A DNA stretch of 64,000 nt from an uncultured Armatimonadota bacterium (GTDB lineage: Bacteria > Armatimonadota > Armatimonadia > Armatimonadales > Armatimonadaceae): NCBI GenBank assembly GCA_903910385.1, contig CAIVZM010000002.1, positions 29,751-93,750 of the forward strand, in the 5' to 3' direction. This document shows, piece after piece, positions 25,284 to 33,988 of this stretch (positions within the stretch are counted from its first letter, which is position 1; every line of letters begins with the position of its first letter). The notes beneath the pieces were generated by a model, which was given only the letters and a program-made list of their open reading frames with translations, was not told the DNA's origin and did not search any database. The position numbers were made by a program, and so were the translations under genes.

Positions 25284-26399
25284 ATGAAGATTGCCGTGCA
25301 ACTATTCAATGTCCCGATGCGAAATCCGTATCGTTCTGCGCAACGGGTAACCACGATTGCACAAAATGTGCTGGTAACGGTAACGATAGCAAACGGCATT
25401 GAGGGATACGGCGAAAGCGCTCCTGCCACCTATGTTACCGGGGAAACGCAACAGAGCGTGTATGAAGAAATTCAGCGCATCGCTCCCGCATTGGAAAAGC
25501 TGACGCCCGAAGAAGCTCTGAATTTCCTCGAAAACAATAATCTCGGGGCGGGTACGATCTGCGCTCTGGAAACTGCGATGAGCGATGTCGCAGCAAGAGA
25601 AGCGGGCGTACCGCTTTACCAGTACCTGAGACACGCTACATCGACGGAAATGCTGGTTCTGGCGCATGCCACCGATTTGTCGTTGCCTATACTACCCCCT
25701 GATGAAGCGGCGATCCGAGCGGCGCAAGCGGCTAACGATGGATTCCGCTATCTGAAAATCAAGGTGGGAAGCGCCGAGGGAGCGGAGGCGGATCGCGCAC
25801 GGGTACGCGCTATCGCGGAGGCGGCTCCGAACGCCATTTTGCGTCTCGATGGCAATCAGGGTTTTGATGCGGATGGCGCAGCCCGCTTTATCGCCTCCAT
25901 CACCGATCTATTGCCACGGATTGAACTGTTCGAACAGCCCACGCCCGCCGCGGATGAAGTGCAACTCGCATTGATCCAGAGTAGGATACCGATTCCCGTC
26001 TATGCCGATGAAAGCGTCCACAATGCGGAAGACGCCCGTCGATTCATTGAAAGCGGAGTTTGCCGTGGCGTCGTGCTCAAACTCGCCAAATCGGGGCTAT
26101 ATGAAACCCGTCGTATTGCAGAAGCGGCGCATCGGGCAGGGGGCGGATGTCTGTTCGGATGCATGATGGAAACGCGGATCGGAATCAGCGCCGCCCTTCA
26201 TCTTGTCATAGCTCTCGGCTCCCGTATCGTGCATCGATTGGACCTGGACGGTCATCTTCTGGTAAATGACGCCTCTCTCATCGACGGGGGCTTGACGCAA
26301 AATCGTGACACACTCTACGTTGCAGAAGGCGTTGTGGGACTGGGTCTGCATCTGACAGCGCCAAAATCGGAAGTAACGGCTTCTGAGCCTGTGCTATAA
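25284..26399 (+). CDS. dipeptide epimerase (L-Ala-D/L-Glu epimerase type), enolase superfamily
   Basis: The 371-residue protein belongs to the muconate-lactonizing subgroup of the enolase superfamily. Its catalytic lysine pair is in RYLKIKVG, the metal ligands are in ILRLDGNQGF (Asp), ELFEQPTP (Glu) and VYADESVH (Asp), and the opposite lysine is in VVLKLAKSGL. The stretches CMMETRIGISAALHL and HRLDLDGHLLVND favour L-Ala-D/L-Glu epimerase, which converts murein-derived L-Ala-D-Glu for reuse. The start at 25284 has a strong GAGGGGAGG site; the longer frame is unlikely. With the LD-carboxypeptidase and the D-aminoacylase it suggests wall recycling. Confidence 0.88.
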   Translation: MKIAVQLFNVPMRNPYRSAQRVTTIAQNVLVTVTIANGIEGYGESAPATYVTGETQQSVYEEIQRIAPALEKLTPEEALNFLENNNLGAGTICALETAMSDVAAREAGVPLYQYLRHATSTEMLVLAHATDLSLPILPPDEAAIRAAQAANDGFRYLKIKVGSAEGAEADRARVRAIAEAAPNAILRLDGNQGFDADGAARFIASITDLLPRIELFEQPTPAADEVQLALIQSRIPIPVYADESVHNAEDARRFIESGVCRGVVLKLAKSGLYETRRIAEAAHRAGGGCLFGCMMETRIGISAALHLVIALGSRIVHRLDLDGHLLVNDASLIDGGLTQNRDTLYVAEGVVGLGLHLTAPKSEVTASEPVL

Positions 26400-26400
26400 T
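26395..26400 (+). promoter_or_regulatory. -10 box overlapping the epimerase stop codon
   Basis: TATAAT spans the TAA stop of the epimerase gene and lies 9 nt before the ATG at 26410, giving the secreted-protein gene a near-leaderless promoter of its own. Confidence 0.55.
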
Positions 26401-26409
26401 AACGCCGTC

Positions 26410-27573
26410 ATGCTTTCGCGTTCATGTTTGCACTCATTTTTCGCTATTCTTCTTTCATTTTCCCTACTTTCCCTGACCGAGGCGGCTACGCCCCCTCGTG
26501 TCGTCTTTGATTTTCGTGAATTGATCACAACGTTGGGGCAGAGCGAAACGGATCGGTTGCCGGGAGGGTTCGCACTGGCTATTCCAGAAGGGGAAAGTCG
26601 AGAATCAGACCCGCGATTCGACCGGAGATATAACCGAATCGCTTACGTATACGGGCCGCATCGGGATGTTAAAGGCATTTTGCTGGGAATGAACGTCCGG
26701 GTTCACTACGACAAAGAAGATGAAACGATGGCGTTGCGAACGGCGCGTCTGGTAGCGCGTTTCTTGCGACTCCACAAAGAAAAGTTCGGTCACGAAGCGG
26801 TATTTCCCCGTGGAACGGAAGTCGCGGACATCTGGCTGTCACAGGTTGGGGGACGAGATGAAACGACGGGAGGGGAAACCTGGAATTCTCATATCTACGT
26901 TTATTCCGTTCAGGAAGACAGAACGCCAACGGAATGGGTTCGGACTTTAGCGCATGAATGGGGACATCTGACGCTACCTGCCGCAAGGGGTTTTTTCGCT
27001 CCTGAGAACGATGCCTCCGGTTATCTGGGCGAACGCCTCTTCTTCAAATGGATGAATATGGAGGGAACTCGTAACGCTGTCGCCGATGGAACGACCCCGG
27101 CATTGATCAAGGAGTATTGCGATAAGCAAGTGACCCCTCTGATAGACCGTTTTCAGGAATCCGGTCCCTCTTCGGCGCTTTTGGGCAAAATGACTGCAGA
27201 CGGCATGGATTACTATATCGGTATGGCTCTCGCGTTCGATGACGCTTATGGGCCACGATTGACAGGACAGGCGCTTTTTTCTATTGATGGCGAGTCGCCG
27301 GAATATCTGTTGAAATCGATGAAGGAGGCGATCAGTCTCGGTGACCGTTTGATCGTGCGTCTTCCTGCCTGGACTCCTTTATCGAAAACCAACTACGCAG
27401 TTATCGGTAACGCTACCGGCAGTGTACAGGTGTCAAACCGTCCCCCATTCAGCGTCCGCAAATCAACGCCATTCTCTCTCAACGTGAAACAACCTGGGTG
27501 GAAGTCTTTACGCGTAGCCGATGGCGAGGTGACCACCATCATCTTGAGCCGTAATGGGGGAAGTATTCGTTGA
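26410..27573 (+). CDS. secreted HEWGH-motif putative zinc metallopeptidase
   Basis: The 387-residue protein has a signal peptide (hydrophobic core about 9-23, cleavage near Ala26). A zinc-binding HExxH motif, AHEWGHLTL, lies at 182-186, and E208 in YLGERLF is a candidate third ligand. The protein matches no family I can name. The region after 300 looks beta-rich. The gene overlaps ispE (its TGA lies in the ispE TTG start), although the functions are unrelated. A metalloprotease role is inferred from the motif only. Confidence 0.65.
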   Translation: MLSRSCLHSFFAILLSFSLLSLTEAATPPRVVFDFRELITTLGQSETDRLPGGFALAIPEGESRESDPRFDRRYNRIAYVYGPHRDVKGILLGMNVRVHYDKEDETMALRTARLVARFLRLHKEKFGHEAVFPRGTEVADIWLSQVGGRDETTGGETWNSHIYVYSVQEDRTPTEWVRTLAHEWGHLTLPAARGFFAPENDASGYLGERLFFKWMNMEGTRNAVADGTTPALIKEYCDKQVTPLIDRFQESGPSSALLGKMTADGMDYYIGMALAFDDAYGPRLTGQALFSIDGESPEYLLKSMKEAISLGDRLIVRLPAWTPLSKTNYAVIGNATGSVQVSNRPPFSVRKSTPFSLNVKQPGWKSLRVADGEVTTIILSRNGGSIR

Positions 27574-28493
27574 ATTCGGTCGTAATCAATGCCCCTGTCA
27601 AAATCAACCTGACCCTGGACGTGTTTCCGCCGCGTGATGATGGATACCATAATCTGGATTCCGTCGTTGCGGTGATGTCCTACCCCTTTGATGAATTGAA
27701 AGTTACGGCGCTTCCTGGAAAGCGGGTCGTTCGACTGATCACCAAAGCGACAGACATTCCCAGAGACTCCAGTAATCTCGCCGTTCGCGCTGCGGAGATT
27801 TTTCTGGAACGGTTCATCCCCGGCGAAGAAGTGACGATCTGGATCAACCTCGCCAAAAGGTTACCTGTACAGGCGGGATTGGGCGGGGGGAGTAGTGACG
27901 CCGCCGCGACTCTGATAGCTTTATCACAAATTTATCCTGATGTGGCGTCAGAAAGCGCTTTGATGGATGCAGCGGCTTCGATTGGTTCTGATGTGCCGTT
28001 GTTTGTCTCGGTCAGAGAATCGGGCAATGGTATTGTGCGATTACAGGGGCGTGGGGAAATCGTCGAACGCATTTCCCGGTTTCCGGAGATTTTCGGTATT
28101 CTTGTCAAGCCAGCGGAAGGCGTCTCAACTGCATCTGCATATGCCGCACTCGATGCAGTCCCTCATCGCAAGTCAGGAGCGTCCACGATGACGCTCCTGA
28201 CGGCGATTGAGTCCATGACGGAAGGTGCGGGCCTAACATCGTATCTCACGAATGACTTCGACTCCGTAATAGCAGACATTGTTCCATCTATAAAATCGAT
28301 TTTTGTCTACTTAAAAGAAGCTGGAGCGCTGGCTCAGGTTTTATGCGGTAGCGGCAGTTGCGTCTTTGGTCTTTGTCGGGACTACGCCCATGCGCGTGAG
28401 TTGGCGAGAGCTCTAGCAGGGCGATTCGCCTGGGTGAAGATAACATCTATGCCAGCCAGCCAGACCAAGATGCCAGGGGAAAACGCTGCATGA
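27570..28493 (+). CDS. ispE: 4-diphosphocytidyl-2-C-methyl-D-erythritol kinase
   Basis: IspE phosphorylates CDP-methylerythritol in the MEP pathway. The 307-residue GHMP kinase has APVKINLTLDVFPPRDDGYHNL at its start, the ATP-binding PVQAGLGGGSSDAAATLIAL motif, GSDVPLFV and a C-terminal GSGSCVFGL. The start is taken as the TTG at 27570, which overlaps the previous stop; no ATG is available near the conserved N-terminus. It overlaps the next gene by ATGA, and dxr of the same pathway is nearby on the other strand. Confidence 0.92.
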   Translation: MNSVVINAPVKINLTLDVFPPRDDGYHNLDSVVAVMSYPFDELKVTALPGKRVVRLITKATDIPRDSSNLAVRAAEIFLERFIPGEEVTIWINLAKRLPVQAGLGGGSSDAAATLIALSQIYPDVASESALMDAAASIGSDVPLFVSVRESGNGIVRLQGRGEIVERISRFPEIFGILVKPAEGVSTASAYAALDAVPHRKSGASTMTLLTAIESMTEGAGLTSYLTNDFDSVIADIVPSIKSIFVYLKEAGALAQVLCGSGSCVFGLCRDYAHARELARALAGRFAWVKITSMPASQTKMPGENAA

Positions 28494-29251
28494 TCGCTCT
28501 GATTCTCGCCGGAACCCGACCCGGAACCGTGAACCGTGCACAGACGCTTTTGTGCGGTCGCCCCATGATAAATTACGTCATTACGGCGTTACGGGGCGAG
28601 TCTGGTTCTGCGAGAAGTATCGTGGTGGCAGGTCTGGAAGCGGGCAAGTTTGAATCTGATGACGTTAAAGTGGTTTCCGGCGGTGCGGACATGGTAGATA
28701 CGCTCTTAAACAGCGTCGCTACATTGTCGGAAGATACGGGCAGAATTCTGGTATCCACGGCGGATATACCTTTCCTGACCGCTCCGGCTGTCCGGGATTT
28801 TGTGGATCGCGCCAGTCGGTTCCCGGATGCGGATTTCCTGTATTCCGCTGTCATTGCAGACGTTTGCCGAACGGCATTTCCGGACATGAGGCGAACCACC
28901 TTGCGCGTGGCGGAAGGGGAATTCACCGGGGGTAATCTGGTGATGATCTCCCCTTCGTTCTTGCGGAGGAATGAAGCTACCATACGTGAGGCATGGGCGC
29001 AACGGAAGAGCGTTTTCGGACTAGCAAAGATGCTGGGTGCAGAGACGATGGCGCGATTTCTTTTCTCACGAATCTTTCCTTCCCTTCTTCCGATTTCCTA
29101 TCTGGAACGAGCCGTCGGAAAAACGTTGGGAGGTGTTTCTGTTGGTCTGATTGTTTCACCTTACCCGGAAATCGCCGCTGACTGCGACCGCACGGAAGAC
29201 ATCGTCTATGCAGAGCGCTGGCTGCAGAAAAAAGCGGAGGGAAAGATATGA
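28490..29251 (+). CDS. MobA-like NTP transferase domain protein
   Basis: The 253-residue protein has the N-terminal nucleotide-binding fold of GT-A nucleotidyltransferases: MIALILAG, then a shortened signature loop, CGRPMINYVITAL, and a DxD-like ILVSTADIPFLTA. The C-terminal half contains ALPISYLERAVGKTL-like hydrophobic stretches. Proteins like this often follow ispE in Firmicutes and Armatimonadota, but the substrate is unknown. The usual G-x-G-x-R signature is replaced by TRPGTVNRAQTL, so activity is uncertain. It overlaps both ispE and gmk by 4 nt. Confidence 0.75.
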   Translation: MIALILAGTRPGTVNRAQTLLCGRPMINYVITALRGESGSARSIVVAGLEAGKFESDDVKVVSGGADMVDTLLNSVATLSEDTGRILVSTADIPFLTAPAVRDFVDRASRFPDADFLYSAVIADVCRTAFPDMRRTTLRVAEGEFTGGNLVMISPSFLRRNEATIREAWAQRKSVFGLAKMLGAETMARFLFSRIFPSLLPISYLERAVGKTLGGVSVGLIVSPYPEIAADCDRTEDIVYAERWLQKKAEGKI

Positions 29252-29865
29252 CCCAGTTCGAAAAGGTCTTAAAAGACGCTACCCAACCAAAAAAAGGGCG
29301 TCTTTTTGTTGTAAGCGGGCCATCCGGCGTCGGGAAAGATACGGTTCTCGACGTTTTCCATCAAGCGCTTCCCGATGTTCAGCAATGTATCACCGTCAGT
29401 ACAAGATCCATGCGGCCCGGCGAATCGGAAGGACACCCGTATTACTTTCTTACCGTCGATGAATTCCGTCAGAGGGTAGACAACGACGGTTTCCTTGAAT
29501 ACGCCATGGTAAATGGGAATTTTTATGGCACGCCGCGAGAATGGGTCGAGGAACGGCGATCTCAGGGGGTAGATGTTCTCCTGAAAATCGACGTGCAGGG
29601 CGGGTTGACTGTCCGTACCAAAGACCGAGAAGCGCGCTTGATATTTCTGATGCCGCCTTCTGTGGAGGAATTAGAGCGCCGACTGCGGGCGCGATCTACG
29701 GAAACGGAAGACCAGATTGCAATACGACTTCTTGATGCACGAAGCGAATTGCAACAGATTCCAAACTATGATTACGCCGTCTTGAACGATGTCGTCGAAA
29801 ACGCCGCCGATCAAATTCGCGCGATTGTCCTCGCCGAACGATGTCGGGTAAGCCACCAGGAATAA
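29248..29865 (+). CDS. gmk: guanylate kinase
   Basis: Gmk converts GMP to GDP with ATP. The 205-residue protein has the P-loop VVSGPSGVGKDTVL, the GMP-binding TVSTRSMRPGESEGHPYYF, and YGTPREWVEE with KIDVQGGLTVR, typical of the family. The start overlaps the preceding stop (ATGA). In many bacteria rpoZ follows gmk and precedes coaBC; here only 65 nt separate gmk from coaBC. Confidence 0.95.
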   Translation: MTQFEKVLKDATQPKKGRLFVVSGPSGVGKDTVLDVFHQALPDVQQCITVSTRSMRPGESEGHPYYFLTVDEFRQRVDNDGFLEYAMVNGNFYGTPREWVEERRSQGVDVLLKIDVQGGLTVRTKDREARLIFLMPPSVEELERRLRARSTETEDQIAIRLLDARSELQQIPNYDYAVLNDVVENAADQIRAIVLAERCRVSHQE

Positions 29866-29916
29866 ATAGGGGATTTTCTTACACCTGATAAGTCCTCAAA
29901 CAAATATACAGTCAGG

Positions 29917-29922
29917 TAAAAT
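29917..29922 (+). promoter_or_regulatory. -10 box of a leaderless coaBC promoter
   Basis: TAAAAT followed by 8 nt and the ATG at 29931, with no Shine-Dalgarno in between. Confidence 0.5.
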
Positions 29923-29930
29923 CGAGTTTT

Positions 29931-31154
29931 ATGATATTTAAGGGAAAAACGATTGTCCTTGGAGTGGGCGCGTCCATTTCCGCATATAAATCTGCGGATT
30001 TATGCTCCAAACTCGCTCAGGAAGGCGCGACCGTCTATCCCATTATTACTGAATCGGCGCTCAAGTTTGTAGGCGCCGCGACATTCTGGGGGTTGTCCGG
30101 GCAACCGGTGTCCACAGGGGTTTTCGAGGAGGCGTTCGGTCCGTCGGAAATAGCGCACCTACGTTACGGCGAACTGGCGGATGTGATTGTCATCGCTCCG
30201 GCTTCTGCGGATTTGTTAGCGCGACTGGCGGGAGGCTTTTGCGACGATATGCTCTCCGCTGTGGTCGTGGCGAATCCGGGCAAGCCGGTGTTGATCGCCC
30301 CTGCCATGAATACGCATATGTGGCAAAACCCGGCGACGCAGTGGAATCGAAGAACCCTCGAAAGACGAGGTTACATCTTCATCGAACCGGGTGTTGGGCG
30401 ATTGGCGGAGGGAATTGTCGGCGCAGGGCGATTGGCGGAACCGGCGGAAATTGTCGAGGTCATTCGTGAAACGCTGTTTCCCCGACGTGATCTGGAAGGG
30501 AAGCGCGTCCTCGTGACGGCGGGACCGACACGAGAAGCAATCGACCCGGTACGCTACATCACAAATCGGTCGTCTGGAAAGATGGGCTATGCTATTGCGG
30601 AAGCGGCGGCGGCGCGTGGAGCTTATGTCACTCTGGTGAGCGGACCGACGCACTTGCCGCAACCTGCTGGTATCGCTGAGATGTACCGTGTAGGTTCGGC
30701 GGCGAATATGGCGGAGGCGGTCTTCGCTCGTTCTGATGCTCAGGATATAATCGTCGCCTGTGCGGCGGTTGCGGACTACGCTCCAACGGCGACCGCATTG
30801 CAGAAAATTAAAAAATCCGGCGATGCAGATTTCGCTATCGCTCTGACTCCGACCATCGATATCCTGAAAGAGTTAGGCAGGCGAAAGCGTCCCGGACAAA
30901 TTCTGATTGGTTTCGCCGCTGAAACCGAAAACATCGCCGCTAACGCGGAAAAAAAGCTTCACGAAAAGAACCTCGATTTGATTGTCGCCAATGATATTAC
31001 GAAAGAGGGGGCAGGATTCGACACGGATACCAACATCGTCACTCTCTATCAAAAGCAAGGAGAGCCGGTGACGTTACCAATCATGTCGAAACGCGCCGTC
31101 GCGGATGCGATATGGAACAAGGTCAACGAAAATCTCCTCATGCCAAACAGATAG
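29931..31154 (+). CDS. coaBC: bifunctional phosphopantothenoylcysteine decarboxylase / phosphopantothenate--cysteine ligase
   Basis: CoaBC performs two steps of coenzyme A synthesis. The 407-residue protein has the flavin-dependent CoaC half (about 1-185), with GVGASISAYKSADL, GGFCDDMLSAVVVA and the PAMNTHMWQNPA motif. The CoaB half (about 190-405) has RVLVTAGPTREAIDPVRYITN and NRSSGKMGYAIAEAA, then AAVADYAP and GFAAETEN. Length and domain order are standard. It follows gmk by 65 nt. Confidence 0.94.
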   Translation: MIFKGKTIVLGVGASISAYKSADLCSKLAQEGATVYPIITESALKFVGAATFWGLSGQPVSTGVFEEAFGPSEIAHLRYGELADVIVIAPASADLLARLAGGFCDDMLSAVVVANPGKPVLIAPAMNTHMWQNPATQWNRRTLERRGYIFIEPGVGRLAEGIVGAGRLAEPAEIVEVIRETLFPRRDLEGKRVLVTAGPTREAIDPVRYITNRSSGKMGYAIAEAAAARGAYVTLVSGPTHLPQPAGIAEMYRVGSAANMAEAVFARSDAQDIIVACAAVADYAPTATALQKIKKSGDADFAIALTPTIDILKELGRRKRPGQILIGFAAETENIAANAEKKLHEKNLDLIVANDITKEGAGFDTDTNIVTLYQKQGEPVTLPIMSKRAVADAIWNKVNENLLMPNR

Positions 31155-31292
31155 GATTCATTTATGAACCAGATGGGCTATTGTCGGTTGATGTCAGTCA
31201 AATGGTACATGATTTGTAGAGAAATATTATCTCTGTGGGTGTAATCCGCCATATCTAACTGTTCGATGACGGGCTTGTTCGACACATGGCGA
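31155..31292. other. convergent gap after coaBC
   Basis: This 138-nt gap lies between two converging genes. An imperfect inverted repeat (AATCCGCCAT with ATGGCGATTA) is present, but there is no convincing stem plus T-run, so a terminator is only possible. Confidence 0.3.
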
Positions 31293-32336
31293 TTATCCCG
31301 TAACGGCTCCTACCAACCAGAGTAAACGTGAGACACCGGCATTGGCGATCAATGTTTTTCGTTCTTCGGAGCGATTGGGAACGATATCCCATTTGGCGAA
31401 ATACAGATTGTCCTTCGGATCGCGCAGGGTAAGGGCGAAATCGGCGTTCTTTCGAGCGCGATCCAGTAAGTACGGCTCTTTGATTTCCGTATACAGGTCA
31501 AGGAACGCTTCCACGAGATGGTGTGAGAAAAGCGCGTCATCTCGGAAAGCCTGTGTCTTCGGGTTGACAAAGATAGTCTCGGATGCGCGAGCGATACGCT
31601 TCGCTTCGTCCAGATACCATTTGTTGCCAGTAGCGCGGTACAACCCGAGGTCGGCGCGAAGCGCGAGAGCGGAGTTATAAGTCCACTGCGTCCGTTCGAT
31701 CTTGCCTTCCAGAGAGATATTATCCCAGTATGCTCCGTTTGGCGCTTGCAACGAGCGACTTTCCCATCCCTGGATGCTCTCCGCCCATTCGACATTTTTT
31801 CGTTTGTTATCGAAGGCCGATACTTGCAAAGCGGCGACAGCGGAAGGAGCGTTCGAGCAGGTGTTTTTGCTTTTATGGTCTTGACGCCAGTAAATGCCGC
31901 CGCCGAGTTTATCGTCCCAACCGGATAGGACATAACGCAACGTCTCGATTGCGCGATCCCGGTAACGTCGTTCACGGGTCAGCGCAAAGGCTTCCGCGAA
32001 AGTGAGAACCATCCAGGCGTTATCATCATAGTATTTGTCGCTGTTGCCCGGCGAGGATAGGTATGCGTCGTAGCCCCGGATCGGCGCCCTCGTATCCCAG
32101 TAATCGTTCAGACCTTCAAAAAAAGCGATTGCCAGAGGTGCATATTTTCGTGAATTCGCTCGGATTCCGCCGACCAGAGCGGAAAATTGGACGCCGTTCG
32201 CCCACATGAAATCATACGGAAGGGCTTTCTCATCCACCGGAAAAGACGCCCGGTATTTCCGGGCTTTCGGATCCCAGAAGTTTTCCTGAATCGCGTCGGT
32301 GAGGCGCTCGGCCTCTTGCTGATAGTTATTCGCCAT
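31293..32336 (-). CDS. GH76-like glycoside hydrolase (alpha-1,6-mannanase fold)
   Basis: The 347-residue (alpha/alpha)6 protein resembles glycoside hydrolase family 76: it has the paired aspartates in YYDDNAWMVLTFAEAF, GGGIYWRQDHKSKNTCSNAPSA with its GGIYW core, and WTYNSALALRADLGLYRATG. No signal peptide is visible, unlike secreted bacterial endo-mannanases, so the enzyme seems cytoplasmic and its natural glycan is uncertain. The start at 32336 (MANNYQQEAERL) is preferred; the frame continues six codons upstream to another ATG at 32354. It is divergent from the D-aminoacylase. Confidence 0.78.
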   Translation of the reverse strand: MANNYQQEAERLTDAIQENFWDPKARKYRASFPVDEKALPYDFMWANGVQFSALVGGIRANSRKYAPLAIAFFEGLNDYWDTRAPIRGYDAYLSSPGNSDKYYDDNAWMVLTFAEAFALTRERRYRDRAIETLRYVLSGWDDKLGGGIYWRQDHKSKNTCSNAPSAVAALQVSAFDNKRKNVEWAESIQGWESRSLQAPNGAYWDNISLEGKIERTQWTYNSALALRADLGLYRATGNKWYLDEAKRIARASETIFVNPKTQAFRDDALFSHHLVEAFLDLYTEIKEPYLLDRARKNADFALTLRDPKDNLYFAKWDIVPNRSEERKTLIANAGVSRLLWLVGAVTG

Positions 32337-32423
32337 GGTTTTACACAAACACATTCAGCGAAACACCTTTCGTTTCCTCTCAAGAGAATTCTCTTTGAAG
32401 GTAACCGCTACCGAATCGGCGAA

Positions 32424-33890
32424 ATGGATAGTGCACGACAGAGTGATGCATACATGAATATGGTAATTAAAAACGGCTTGGTTATCGACGGCACAGGCGC
32501 AAGGGGGCGCGTATCTGACATTCGCATCGCAGGCGATACCATCCGCGAGATTGGGCGGGATCTATCGCCAAATCCCGGTGAGACCACGGTCGATGCGAAG
32601 GGAATGGCGGTGACGCCCGGATTCATCGACACCCACAGCCATGCCAGTGGTGGATTAATCGACAACCCGGATGCGGAAACGCAAATCCGACAGGGGATTA
32701 CCACTTCCATCGTGGGACAGGACGGCGATTCCCGTTTTCCCTTGAGCGACTTTTTTCGTGAGCTTCTCCGAATACCAGTAACACTCAATATCGCGAGTTT
32801 TGTGGGGCATGGGACAATTCGTGGTCATGTTCTGGGTGATGATTACAAACGAAAGGCGACCGCGAGCGAGATTCAGAGGATGCGCGTCCTCGTCGCGCAG
32901 GAAATGCGTTCGGGAGGATTGGGGTTATCCTCTGGGCTGGAATATGACCCCGGCATTTACTCCGATACAGCGGAAATAATCGCTCTGGCGGAGGTTGCTG
33001 GCGCCATGGGGGGGATTTACATCAGCCATGTACGCGATGAAGAAGACGGAGCCCTGACATCCTTCCGCGAACTGATCGATATTGCTGAAAAAGGACGACT
33101 TCCGGCGCAAATATCGCATATTAAGCTGGCGTCCTCTCCTGTCTGGGGAAAAGCGGGAGAAGTCTTCCGATTAATGGACGATGCCCGAAAACGAGGACTG
33201 GATATCAGCGCAGACATCTATCCGTACCCTTACTGGCAAAGTAGCATCATCGTCCTGATAGAAACGCGCGAATGGGACAAGCGCGAACTCTGGGAAAAGG
33301 GACTCGCCTCCATCGGCGGGGCTAAAAATGTGTTGCTCTCCTCCTACGAACCCGATCCCGAGTGGGTGGGAAAGACGATTGCTGAAATCGCCAAGATGTC
33401 GGGGAAAGACCCGGTAACAGTTATTCAGGAAATTGTCGCCAGAACGCATGGAGAGAAACGCGCCGGGGAATCGGTGGTGGTTACCGCTATGCAGGAACGG
33501 GACATCCGCGCTTTCATCGCTCATCCCCGGATTATGTTCTGTACAGATGGCGGTTTGAGAGGGTCGCATCCTCGCGGTGCAGGCTCCTATCCGCGTATTC
33601 TTGGGAAATATGTCCGTGAGGAACGAGTAATCCCGCTGGAAGAAGCCATTCGCAAATCGACATCGCTTCCCGCTGCACGAATGGGACTCCGCGACAGGGG
33701 AACAATCGCGCCGGGCAAAAAGGCGGATATTGTCATTTTCGATCCGAAGACGATTCATGACACAGCGACTACCAAAAGTCCGCAGTCTCAACCGGTTGGC
33801 CTACTACACGTTATTGTAAATGGGGTTCCGGTTCTGCGCGATAACAAACTCACCGGAGAACGACCCGGCGCCGTGCTTCGGCGATCATAG
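32424..33890 (+). CDS. N-acyl-D-amino-acid deacylase (D-aminoacylase)
   Basis: The 488-residue amidohydrolase removes acyl groups from D-amino acids. The metal-binding DTHSHASG follows VTPGFI near residue 65, GLSSGLEYDPG is a D-aminoacylase hallmark, and HVRDEEDG, SHIKLA and CTDGGLRGSHPRG are further ligand regions. The start is uncertain: ATG at 32424, 32454 or 32460 are all in frame, the last giving a protein beginning MVIKNGLVIDGTG. The upstream frame is not used. It could act on D-amino acids released from the wall. Confidence 0.88.
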   Translation: MDSARQSDAYMNMVIKNGLVIDGTGARGRVSDIRIAGDTIREIGRDLSPNPGETTVDAKGMAVTPGFIDTHSHASGGLIDNPDAETQIRQGITTSIVGQDGDSRFPLSDFFRELLRIPVTLNIASFVGHGTIRGHVLGDDYKRKATASEIQRMRVLVAQEMRSGGLGLSSGLEYDPGIYSDTAEIIALAEVAGAMGGIYISHVRDEEDGALTSFRELIDIAEKGRLPAQISHIKLASSPVWGKAGEVFRLMDDARKRGLDISADIYPYPYWQSSIIVLIETREWDKRELWEKGLASIGGAKNVLLSSYEPDPEWVGKTIAEIAKMSGKDPVTVIQEIVARTHGEKRAGESVVVTAMQERDIRAFIAHPRIMFCTDGGLRGSHPRGAGSYPRILGKYVREERVIPLEEAIRKSTSLPAARMGLRDRGTIAPGKKADIVIFDPKTIHDTATTKSPQSQPVGLLHVIVNGVPVLRDNKLTGERPGAVLRRS

Positions 33891-33988
33891 TCAATCTTGA
33901 TAGGCGTGAAAAATCTTGAGATTGAACGCTGTCGGCGATTTTGCATGGGATCGGCGATCCATTTCACTAAGAGCATGAGGAAACGGAC

